NCBI GenBank assembly: GCA_016874895.1
Contig: VGSX01000092.1
Span: 1-11,630, forward strand
From: Deltaproteobacteria bacterium
Lineage (GTDB): Bacteria; Desulfobacterota; Desulfobaccia; Desulfobaccales; Desulfobaccaceae
Direction of reading: 5' to 3'
DNA length: 11,630 nt
In this document: positions 5,424-11,630 of the stretch, piece after piece
Layout of the letters: the number at the start of each line of letters is the position of its first letter
Position numbering within the stretch: position 1 is the stretch's first letter
The notes under the pieces: generated by a model
What the model was told of the DNA's origin: nothing
The model's input: the letters and a program-made list of their open reading frames with translations, nothing else
The model's database searches: none
Program-made: the position numbers and the translations under genes

Positions 5424-7106
5424 CTAATTCCTGATGTCGGGCAAGGACTTGCCCTCGCCCCGGATCAGGTGCACCGCCTGCAACGGCATAAATACCCTGT
5501 CAGTGTCCGAAATATAGATTACGACGCCTTCCAGCTCGGTTGTTTCACCACCCTGTTGCAGATTATTTTTGTTCACCGGCAGGGTTGCCTGGCGGCCCTG
5601 ATGGGTAATGGTGAGGACAGGGTTGTCAGGGTTGCTGCGGTCAAGCCGGACGGCCTGGCCCGGAAAGGCCTGTCGGGCATCAACAAACAGGCGCCGGGTG
5701 AGCTTGTCCAGATCAAGTCCCAAGGCGGCCGCAGTAATCCACCCGATGTCGGGGGCGTCCAGCAGGCCGATGGGCCGGCCGGGGCCGAAGGCAAACAGGG
5801 GGACGTCGCCGCCGGTGTGCCCGTGGGTGGTCCAGCCGAGGTGGGTGTATTTCGGGCAGATGACCTCGCCCAGGGCGTAATGCGCCTCCTTGCCGTGCAG
5901 CTTGGCCTTTTTCAGGATTTCCTGGGCGTCTTCCTGGGTCAAGGCAATGCCCCAGTACTGCAGGACGACCTCCTTAATTTTTTCCGGGGTTTTATCCTCC
6001 CCCACCTGGCGCCAGAGGCCGGGCGCCGATAGCTGCATTTTCTTCAGGGGGGCAATCAGGTCCTCGGTCCGGATGTCGGTGTAATTATTATCGGAGCGGC
6101 GGTTGCCGATGCTCATGCCGCCGGTGTTGTGATCGGGCAGGGCCAAAACCAGGGTCTGGCCGTTTTTTGCAGCAAAATCCAGGGCTATCTGCACCGCCTG
6201 GTCGAATATGAGGAGATCCCTGAGCAGATGGGCCGGGTCATTGGCGTGGCCGGCCCAATCGATCTGGGAGCCCTCCACCATCAGAAAAAAACCCTTGGGG
6301 TTCTGGGACAGCAGCTCGATGGCCTTCCGGGTCATGGCCGCCAGGGAAGGCTGTTCCGGGGCGAACTGGGGCCGGTCGATCTCCGGCTCCAGGTGGCTGG
6401 GGGCAAAAAGGCCGAACACCTTGGGTTTTTTCAGATTTTGCAGCTCATCCGCCTTGTCGATGAGGCTAGAGGAACGGGCCCGGAGCACCGCAGTAAGATC
6501 CTCCTGGTCCCGGCGGGCTCCCCCGGCATTGGCAGGCAGGAGGAATCTCCGCCCGCCGCCGAACACCACGTCAATATTCTGGTACACGGCCTGTTCGGTG
6601 ATATCCGATTCCCGGTCCCGGGCCGGGGCGTGGGCCATATAGGCTGCCGGGGTGGCGTGACCGAGGCGGGAGGTGACCACGATACCGGTGGCCTTGCCCA
6701 GGAGACGGGCGCCTTCCAGGACCGTGGCCCGGGGCTCCAATCCCATGTCGCCAGTGCCGGGTGCAGCCCCCGGGCTGGTTTCCCGCTGGGGGGTCAGACT
6801 GATGACGGTTCCCCCGGTGCGGACCCCGGTGGCATAGGCGGAGGCCGCGGGAGCCGAATCAGCGATGACCGCTTCGCGGGTATGCGTTTTCACCGCGCCG
6901 GTCCGGATGGCATCCAGGGCCAGCGGCTCCCCTTTATACCAGCGGGCCAGGGTCAGTTGTTCGTCACTGCAGCCGTCCATGATCAGGACGATGACATTTT
7001 TGACCGGCGGGTCTGCGGCCAGGAGGGGGCCGGAGAGGATTAAAATGGCCCAGAGAAGGGCCAGGACACAGAAGCAGCTTCGATATAAAACTTTTCTGGC
7101 GGTCAC
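5424..7106 (-). CDS. Exported alkaline phosphatase (PhoA superfamily)
   Basis: A phosphate monoesterase acting outside the cytoplasmic membrane, 560 residues from the GTG start at 7106. The frame stays open upstream to a TTG at 7127, but GGGGAGG lies 7 bases before this GTG and would fall inside the longer version, so GTG is preferred. A signal peptide spans 1-31 (VLALLWAILIL core, LLAA cleavage region). Catalytic features are D44, the nucleophile S84 in DSAPAAS (83-89), T152 in HATPAA, E278/D283/H287 in EGSQIDWAGH, D325-H326, and H430 in HTGGDVP. H150 replaces the E. coli D153 equivalent and W284 the K328 equivalent, a combination known in other bacterial enzymes such as Antarctic TAB5. It is longer than E. 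coli PhoA (471), with a distinct tail at about 480-560. Confidence 0.93.
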   Translation of the reverse strand: MTARKVLYRSCFCVLALLWAILILSGPLLAADPPVKNVIVLIMDGCSDEQLTLARWYKGEPLALDAIRTGAVKTHTREAVIADSAPAASAYATGVRTGGTVISLTPQRETSPGAAPGTGDMGLEPRATVLEGARLLGKATGIVVTSRLGHATPAAYMAHAPARDRESDITEQAVYQNIDVVFGGGRRFLLPANAGGARRDQEDLTAVLRARSSSLIDKADELQNLKKPKVFGLFAPSHLEPEIDRPQFAPEQPSLAAMTRKAIELLSQNPKGFFLMVEGSQIDWAGHANDPAHLLRDLLIFDQAVQIALDFAAKNGQTLVLALPDHNTGGMSIGNRRSDNNYTDIRTEDLIAPLKKMQLSAPGLWRQVGEDKTPEKIKEVVLQYWGIALTQEDAQEILKKAKLHGKEAHYALGEVICPKYTHLGWTTHGHTGGDVPLFAFGPGRPIGLLDAPDIGWITAAALGLDLDKLTRRLFVDARQAFPGQAVRLDRSNPDNPVLTITHQGRQATLPVNKNNLQQGGETTELEGVVIYISDTDRVFMPLQAVHLIRGEGKSLPDIRN

Positions 7107-7139
7107 CACAAAACCTCCCCCACTCAAACTGTTTTGGTT

Positions 7140-7182
7140 ATATTAACTTATTTTCATGAGGGTAACGTTAATGATTCATGAG
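7140..7182 (-). promoter_or_regulatory. Candidate regulated promoter of the phosphatase gene
   Basis: Minus-strand CTCATGAA occurs twice (7175-7182 and 7153-7160), exactly 22 bp apart, just upstream of a -10-like TAATAT (7140-7145). The 22-bp spacing is twice the 11-bp period of PhoB-bound direct repeats, and the distal copy with its flank (TCTCATGAATC) resembles half of a Pho box (GTCATAAATC). Control by phosphate starvation is a reasonable inference for a phosphatase but is not proven. Confidence 0.35.
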
Positions 7183-7244
7183 AAACGATTTCCAAACCGC
7201 TCAAACAATATTTTTTCCGATCAGGTCATTTTTCAAATATTTTT

Positions 7245-7266
7245 AGGATTAATCCTGCATTATAAT
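7245..7266 (+). promoter_or_regulatory. Promoter with palindromic operator for the O-methyltransferase gene
   Basis: A perfect consensus -10 box TATAAT (7261-7266) lies 70 bases upstream of the start codon. Four bases before it is a 12-bp perfect palindrome AGGATTAATCCT (7245-7256), occupying the -10/-35 spacer. The -35 region is a poor match (AT-rich). A symmetric site in this position is typical of a repressor or activator operator; no candidate regulator gene is in the window. Confidence 0.5.
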
Positions 7267-7335
7267 CTGATAAACCCTATAACTGCCCGAAGGAAAAATT
7301 AAAATAAGGCGAAATATTCGAAGGAGGGGCGAGAG

Positions 7336-8322
7336 ATGCTGTCGCCGAGGGATATATTAGAGGACGCCTGGTGTTACATGAAGAGCCGGGTGCTGTTTAC
7401 TGCGGCGGAGTTGGATGTCTTCACCAGGCTGGAGGCCTGCCATTACACGGCGGCGGAGTTGGCCCGGGAGGCCTCATTGGATGAACGGGGGGCTACCCGG
7501 CTGTTGGATTGCCTCATTGCCATGGGTCTGCTCAGCAAAGAGCAGGGGCGTTACCGGCTGGCCCCGGGTAGCGAACCGCTGTCCAGGAAACACCCGCAGA
7601 CGATTTTACCCATGATTCTGCACCTGAATCATATCTGGAAAAACTGGAGTCTGCTCACCGAAACGGTGAAACAGGGAAAAAACGAGGCCTTAAGAAAAAT
7701 CGGGGATTGGGGGGGCGAAGTGCAGGAGGCCTTCATCGGGGCCATGCACGCCATCGGCCAGGAATTGGCCGCGGAAATCGCCCAGGCCTACGATCTGAGC
7801 CCTTACCGGAAATTACTGGACATCGGCGGCGCCTCGGGGACCTACACCATGGCTTTTTTAAGGCAAAATCCGGCCATGCGGGCCGTCCTGTTCGATTTTG
7901 CCCCGGTGCTGGCCATGGCCAAAACCAGGTTGGAGTCGGAAGGCTTTCTGGACCGGGTGGAGTTGGCCGCGGGAGATTTTTATCAGGACGAACTGCCGGC
8001 AGGGTGCGATCTGGCCCTGCTGTCGGCCATTATCCACCAGAACAGCCCGGCCCAGAATGTGGCCTTGTATAAAAAAATCCATCGAGCCTTAACCCCAGGG
8101 GGAGTAGTGCTCATCCGGGATCACATCATGGATGAAAGCCGGACCCAACCGCCGGCCGGGGCCATGTTCGCCCTGAACATGCTGGTGAACACCGAGGGAG
8201 GCGACACTTACACCTTTGCCGAAGTGCAGGAGACCCTGGAAGCGGCCGGGTTCCGGGAAGTCAAGCTGGTGCGCCAGGGTGACCGGATGGATTGTCTGGT
8301 GGAAGGCCGGAAGCCGGTTTAG
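7336..8322 (+). CDS. SAM-dependent O-methyltransferase, plant/CrtF-like (methyltransf_2) family
   Basis: A 328-residue cytoplasmic enzyme with the two-part architecture of the family. An N-terminal winged-helix dimerisation domain (about 10-85; TAAELDVFTRLE, LDERGATRLLDCLIAMGLL) precedes a Rossmann methyltransferase domain. That domain has the SAM-binding motif LLDIGGASGTY at 160-170, the acidic adenosine-binding segment FDFAPVL (187-193), AGDFYQDELP (212-221), and LSAIIHQNSPAQN (229-241). In the last motif H234 aligns with the catalytic base of the HDWSDE motif. LTPGGVVLIRD (252-262) completes the core. Relatives methylate hydroxyls of phenolic, carotenoid or polyketide compounds; the substrate here is unknown. 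The ATG has a strong AAGGAGGGGC site. A hairpin cluster separates it from the cyclase gene downstream. Confidence 0.9.
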   Translation: MLSPRDILEDAWCYMKSRVLFTAAELDVFTRLEACHYTAAELAREASLDERGATRLLDCLIAMGLLSKEQGRYRLAPGSEPLSRKHPQTILPMILHLNHIWKNWSLLTETVKQGKNEALRKIGDWGGEVQEAFIGAMHAIGQELAAEIAQAYDLSPYRKLLDIGGASGTYTMAFLRQNPAMRAVLFDFAPVLAMAKTRLESEGFLDRVELAAGDFYQDELPAGCDLALLSAIIHQNSPAQNVALYKKIHRALTPGGVVLIRDHIMDESRTQPPAGAMFALNMLVNTEGGDTYTFAEVQETLEAAGFREVKLVRQGDRMDCLVEGRKPV

Positions 8323-8358
8323 GATCTGAGCATTACCCACAAGTTTAGGACAGAGGTG

Positions 8359-8460
8359 GCCAAGCACCGCTTGGCGGGATATGGGGTTCCCAAGTGCACC
8401 TTGGGAACCAGGAGAACAATTAATAATTCTTGTCTCGTTTCCAAGGTGTACTTGGGAACG
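8359..8460. repeat. Cluster of three CCAAG/CTTGG hairpins, the last two forming a REPIN-like pair
   Basis: Three palindromes follow each other. GCCAAGC/GCTTGGC with a 3-base loop lies at 8359-8375. GGTTCCCAAG/CTTGGGAACC with a 5-base loop and 10-bp perfect arms lies at 8385-8409. CGTTTCCAAG/CTTGGGAACG lies at 8436-8460 with one mismatch. The last two are related copies in opposite orientation around an AT-rich centre (AATTAATAATT), which is the layout of a REP doublet. They lie in the spacer between the methyltransferase and cyclase genes and are transcribed through if the two share a message. Confidence 0.85.
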
Positions 8461-8479
8461 CCCGAAGGAGCAGGCAGGA

Positions 8480-9397
8480 TTGCCGAAGGTTTATTGTTTA
8501 CCGGACAAGATTGAAGTAGAGGTCCAGGAGGGAGAGACGATCCTCAAAGCGCTGCTGGCGGCCGGCGTGCCTCACGTCAACGTCTGCGGGGGAATCGGCC
8601 GCTGCTCCACCTGCCGGGTCATTGTGCTGGCGGGTCTGGAGCACTGCTCGCCCCCCACCCAGCATGAACAGGACATCGCCCGGATGTTAAATCTGCCAGC
8701 CAAGGTGCGGTTGGCCTGCCAGACCACTATAAACGGTCCGGTGAATATCAGGAGGCTGGTGGAAGACCTGGAAGACGTGGACTTCTATTCCATCTTCATC
8801 GAGGGGGTGGAAGTCTTGACGGCCTTGGGGGAAGAAAAAGACATTTTCATCATGTTTGCGGATATCCAGGGATTTACCACCTTTGCAGACAACCTGCTGC
8901 CCTATGATGTAATTTATTCCCTTAACCTGTATCTGAACCAGATGGGGGATATTGTCAAACGTTACGGAGGCCGGATAGACAATTATATGGGTGATGGGTT
9001 CATGGCCCTCTTTGAGGTCCAGAGGCCTCTGGAAGGCGCCAGGCGGGCGGTGCAGGCCGGGCTGGACATGTTGGAGGCGGTGAACCGGCTGTCGCCCTAC
9101 CTGCGGGAACTGTACGGCAGGAATTTTGATATCCGCATCGGTCTCCATTTCGGTCGGGTAGTGGCCGGCAAACTGGGATATCCGGGCAACAAACGGGGCA
9201 CGGTGATCGGGGACGCGGTGAATCTGGCCAGCCGCATCGAAGCTGCCAACAAACCGGCGGGTACCAGATTTCTGATCTCGAAAATAATTTATGAACTTTT
9301 AAAAGATGAAATTCAGGTGGGTAAGGAAGTTTCCGGCGCCATCCCCGGAAAAAGCGGGGAATACCGGCTCTATGAGGTCATCGCCTTGAGGAAATAG
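8480..9397 (+). CDS. [2Fe-2S] ferredoxin-class III adenylate/guanylate cyclase fusion
   Basis: A 305-residue cytoplasmic protein coupling a redox domain to cyclic nucleotide synthesis. Residues about 1-90 form an adrenodoxin-type ferredoxin with C36-x5-C42-x2-C45-x34-C80. Residues about 120-300 form a class III cyclase catalytic domain. Its metal-binding aspartates are D128 (FADIQGFT) and D172 (NYMGDGF), and its transition-state residues are N248 and R252 (VIGDAVNLASR). At the two base-recognition positions it has N168 (usually K in adenylate cyclases) and T241. The TTG start at 8480 is chosen because AAGGAG lies 9 bases upstream. The open frame extends back to 8381, but that part merely translates the palindromic repeats. 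The likely product is cAMP, with cGMP possible. Inference: electron transfer or cluster state controls activity. Confidence 0.9.
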   Translation: MPKVYCLPDKIEVEVQEGETILKALLAAGVPHVNVCGGIGRCSTCRVIVLAGLEHCSPPTQHEQDIARMLNLPAKVRLACQTTINGPVNIRRLVEDLEDVDFYSIFIEGVEVLTALGEEKDIFIMFADIQGFTTFADNLLPYDVIYSLNLYLNQMGDIVKRYGGRIDNYMGDGFMALFEVQRPLEGARRAVQAGLDMLEAVNRLSPYLRELYGRNFDIRIGLHFGRVVAGKLGYPGNKRGTVIGDAVNLASRIEAANKPAGTRFLISKIIYELLKDEIQVGKEVSGAIPGKSGEYRLYEVIALRK

Positions 9398-9431
9398 CCG
9401 GAAAGGGCGAACACGGGATCCTCTCATATCC

Positions 9432-9463
9432 AAGGCGGGATGCGCTTCGCTTTCCCGCCCTAC
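9432..9463. repeat. 32-bp REP-like palindromic repeat, copy 2
   Basis: Identical over 32 bases to 3046-3077 and again placed shortly (34 bases) after a plus-strand stop codon. It carries GGCGGGA/TCCCGCC arms. The sequence after this copy is T-rich (GGCTTTTTGACTTTTAATTTTTT), so this copy could terminate the cyclase transcript. Confidence 0.85.
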
Positions 9464-9549
9464 GGCTTTTTGACTTTTAATTTTTTGAATCTCAATAGGC
9501 CTGGAAGCATTTTTGCACTTATGATACTATTTCTCTTCAGGACTGCGCC

Positions 9550-9576
9550 GAGGGCGGGCAGCTTTTCCCCGCCCTC
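9550..9576. repeat. Hairpin upstream of the HdrA-like gene
   Basis: GAGGGCGGG (9550-9558) pairs perfectly with CCCGCCCTC (9568-9576) around a 9-base loop. It is followed by CTGTCTTTTACCTTT, a loose pyrimidine tract. It may be a weak terminator separating the cyclase from the next gene, or another structural repeat. Confidence 0.45.
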
Positions 9577-9592
9577 CTGTCTTTTACCTTTC

Positions 9593-9613
9593 AACCTTGA
9601 ACCTTGAACCTTT
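9593..9613. repeat. Three tandem 7-bp repeats (AACCTTG)
   Basis: AACCTTG, AACCTTG and AACCTTT follow directly on each other, ending 17 bases before the start of the HdrA-like gene. They would lie in its leader. Such AACCTTG runs are short sequence repeats prone to length change; no function is evident. Confidence 0.7.
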
Positions 9614-9630
9614 TTAGACCAGGGATTCGG

Positions 9631-11630
9631 ATGACAATGCAAGGAGAAAATAGAACAGGCGCGATACTGGTGGTGGGCAGCGGCGTGGCCGGTCTCCAGG
9701 CCGCCGTGGACCTGGCGGCCTCGGGTTGCCGGGTGTATGTAATTGACCGGGCCCCCCTGCTGGGGGGGCTGATGCCCCAGTTGGACAAGACCTTTCCCAC
9801 CAACGACTGCGCCATGTGCCTCATCGCCCCCAAAGAAGAAGACCGGAGCGGCTGTCTTAGGGGCGGGGTGGCCGTGGGGCGGCACCCGAATATTAGGGTA
9901 ATGCCGAATACGGAATTGCAGAGGTTGGACGGGGAGGCCGGGAATTTCCGGGCCGGGCTGCTGACCCGCCCCCGCTTCATCGATCCGTCCCGATGCACGG
10001 CCTGCGGCAAGTGCACCGAAGTCTGTCCCGAAAGCGCCATCAATGAGTTTAACGCCGGCCTGGACCGCCGGGCCGCGGCTTATTTACCTTTTCCCCAGGC
10101 CGTGCCCCATGTTTTCGCCATTGACCGCACCGCCTGTACTGATTGCGGCCTGTGCGTTGAGGCGTGCCCGGTGGCTGCCGTCAACTTCGGGGAGCAGCCG
10201 GAAGAACGGGAACTGCACGTGGCAGCCGTGGTCCTGGCCCCGGGGAATGAGGTCTTTCATCCCGCCGCCATGAAGCAGTATCTCTACGGCCTGCACCCCA
10301 ATGTCATTACCAGCCTGGAGTATGAGCGCCTGTACAGCGGCACCGGGCCGCACCTGGGGCAACTGCAGCGCCCCTCAGACCGCACCCCCCCCAAAAAGAT
10401 CGCCTGGCTGCAGTGCATCGGCTCCCGGGATATCCACAGTCATACCTACTGCTCCAGCGTATGCTGTATGTACGCCATCAAAGAAGCCTTGATCGCCAAG
10501 GAACGGCTGCCCGAGGGAGTGGACGCGGCCATTTTCTATATGGATATGCGGGTCTGCGGCAAGGACTATGAACAATACTATCAGCGAGCCCGGGAGGCCT
10601 ACGGGGTCCGCTTTCTCTGCTACCGGGTTCCGAGTATCGCCCCCGGGGCAGATGGCGACCTGACGATAGAGTACTTCGACGCCGACGGCCAGAAGCAGGC
10701 CGAGCTTTTCAATATGGTGGTGCTGTCGGTGGGTTTCCAGGTGAGCGCCCCGGCCCGGGAGTTGGCGGCGCGCCTTGGGATCCATCTGGACCGGCACGCT
10801 TACCCCATAACGGACCCATGTCTTCCCGTGGCCAGTTCCCGCCCCGGGGTATATGTTTGCGGGGCGTTTCAGGCCCCCAAGGATATTCCTGAATCCGTCA
10901 CCGAGGCCTCGGCCGCGGCGGCCTGTTGCCGGGCCATTCTCCCGGCGGATTCCCGGACTCGGATGCCGGACGCGCCCCAGGCCAGTTCTCCGGCGGCCGG
11001 CTCCCGCCGCCTGGGGATCTTTTTCTGCGGCTGCGGGCCGGACCTGGTCGAACAACTGGATATGGCGGAATTGCAGAATTACGCCGCCACCCTGCCGGGG
11101 GTGGTGGTGGCCGCAGGGCTTCCCCTGGACTGCGCCCCCGCTTCTCTGGCCGATCTGGCCAAAATCGCCGCCGCGGAACGCCTTGATCGGGCCGTAGTGG
11201 CCGCCTGCCATCCGGTGATGCAAGACCCTGAGATCATCGAGGCTTTCCGAAAAGCCGGCCTCAACCGATATCTCGTGGAGGTGGTTAATCTCCGGGGGGA
11301 GGTGGCCTGGGTGCATCCCGACGATAAAGACCGGGCCACGGCCAAAGCCAGGGACCTGCTCCGGCGGGCCGCGGCCCGGATGCTGAGCCTGCACCCCCTG
11401 CCCGAAAAAACCCTGCCCCTGGAACAAAGCGCCCTGGTGCTGGGAGGCGGCGTGGCCGGACTGAACGCCGCCCTGAACCTGGCGCAGCAGGGTTTCGGGG
11501 TTTTTCTTTTAGAAAAAGATAAGGTCCTGGGGGGGGTGGCCGATCGTTTACACCGCACCATCGAGGGGGTGGACGTCAAGGCCTACCTGGATAAACTGAT
11601 CGCCGAGGTCACCTCTCACGAGGGGATAGA
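9631..11630 (+). CDS. hdrA: HdrA-like FAD/iron-sulfur protein with duplicated module (3' end missing)
   Basis: The 666 codons present have no stop; the gene runs off the window. It is related to heterodisulfide reductase subunit A, the flavin subunit that splits electrons between ferredoxin and other carriers in Hdr/Flox-type complexes. Order: FAD-binding Rossmann motif GSGVAG (16-21); TFPTNDCAMC with C60 and C63; two [4Fe-4S] ferredoxin motifs (C122/125/128/132 and C169/172/175/179); flavin-proximal cluster cysteines C262, C274, C278 and C279 (WLQCIGSRD, YCSSVCC). A second HdrA unit then starts with FFCGCG (C466, C468) and a new Rossmann motif GGGVAG (605-610). The duplication suggests a total near 1000 residues. 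ATG 9631 is chosen although AGGGA is a poor ribosome binding site; ATG 9637 is an alternative. Partner hdrB/hdrC or flox genes are not in view. Confidence 0.9.
   Translation, partial: MTMQGENRTGAILVVGSGVAGLQAAVDLAASGCRVYVIDRAPLLGGLMPQLDKTFPTNDCAMCLIAPKEEDRSGCLRGGVAVGRHPNIRVMPNTELQRLDGEAGNFRAGLLTRPRFIDPSRCTACGKCTEVCPESAINEFNAGLDRRAAAYLPFPQAVPHVFAIDRTACTDCGLCVEACPVAAVNFGEQPEERELHVAAVVLAPGNEVFHPAAMKQYLYGLHPNVITSLEYERLYSGTGPHLGQLQRPSDRTPPKKIAWLQCIGSRDIHSHTYCSSVCCMYAIKEALIAKERLPEGVDAAIFYMDMRVCGKDYEQYYQRAREAYGVRFLCYRVPSIAPGADGDLTIEYFDADGQKQAELFNMVVLSVGFQVSAPARELAARLGIHLDRHAYPITDPCLPVASSRPGVYVCGAFQAPKDIPESVTEASAAAACCRAILPADSRTRMPDAPQASSPAAGSRRLGIFFCGCGPDLVEQLDMAELQNYAATLPGVVVAAGLPLDCAPASLADLAKIAAAERLDRAVVAACHPVMQDPEIIEAFRKAGLNRYLVEVVNLRGEVAWVHPDDKDRATAKARDLLRRAAARMLSLHPLPEKTLPLEQSALVLGGGVAGLNAALNLAQQGFGVFLLEKDKVLGGVADRLHRTIEGVDVKAYLDKLIAEVTSHEGI

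Noticed and set aside
6129..7043. Long plus-strand open frame opposite the phosphatase
   Set aside because: It mirrors the GC-rich codon pattern of the phosphatase, has no ribosome binding site and no recognisable domain.
7107..7127. Longer phosphatase start at TTG 7127
   Set aside because: It would place the GGGGAGG ribosome binding site inside the gene. GTG at 7106 has the right spacing and leads directly into the signal peptide.
8381..8479. N-terminal extension of the ferredoxin-cyclase reading frame
   Set aside because: It translates the palindromic repeats (MGFPSAPWEPGE...) and lies before the ferredoxin fold. A TTG at 8480 with AAGGAG upstream gives a normal start.
10375..11427. 350-codon minus-strand open frame opposite the HdrA-like gene
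   Set aside because: Antisense shadow of a strongly conserved flavoprotein reading frame; its Gly/Pro/Arg/His-rich translation shows no domain.

Overview
The window is high-GC chromosomal DNA (GC-rich genes separated by AT-richer, repeat-laden spacers). It looks like an anaerobic bacterium of the Desulfobacterota (the former Deltaproteobacteria, sulfate-reducing or syntrophic). The main reasons are the large HdrA-type flavin/iron-sulfur protein at the right end and the mixture of genes and palindromic intergenic repeats. The taxonomic guess is inference from gene content and style, not from a marker gene.

Layout. 1-1005 (minus): a PfkB-type phosphofructokinase gene followed by the first 23 codons of another gene, coupled by an ATGA overlap. 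1020-1600: a scarred region holding an imperfect inverted repeat, the 3' remnant of a type I restriction specificity gene (hsdS) and 2.5 copies of a 109-bp tandem repeat. 1632-1706 (minus): tRNA-Val(CAC) with its own promoter. 1749-2272: no gene, but several dispersed-type repeats. 2273-3022 (plus): a complete Mn2+ control unit, made of a sigma70-like promoter, a yybP-ykoY riboswitch, an overlapping intrinsic terminator and a UPF0016/GDT1-family cation exporter gene. 3153-4311 (minus): a two-gene unit encoding a stand-alone Smr-domain protein and an amidohydrolase, overlapping by 8 bp. 4431-5342 (plus): an exported L,D-transpeptidase. 5424-7106 (minus, convergent with it): an exported alkaline phosphatase. 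7336-8322 (plus): a plant-type O-methyltransferase behind a promoter with a 12-bp perfect palindrome. 8480-9397 (plus): a [2Fe-2S] ferredoxin fused to a class III nucleotide cyclase. 9631-end (plus): a truncated double-module HdrA-like protein.

How the genes work together. Mn2+ export is switched by an ON-type transcriptional riboswitch whose P1 helix and terminator compete for the same bases. The phosphatase and the L,D-transpeptidase act in the cell envelope. The ferredoxin-cyclase is a plausible link from redox state to a cyclic nucleotide, and it lies just upstream of an electron-bifurcation-type flavoprotein gene, although co-regulation is not shown. The left region looks like the wreck of a restriction-modification or mobile island next to a tRNA gene.

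I found no convincing wholly new multi-gene system. The observations most worth following are the Mn2+ riboswitch unit, the redox-cyclase fusion with an altered base-recognition residue, the duplicated HdrA with an insertion by its N-terminal cysteines, the hsdS relic running into the 109-bp repeats, and the cluster of CCAAG/CTTGG hairpins.
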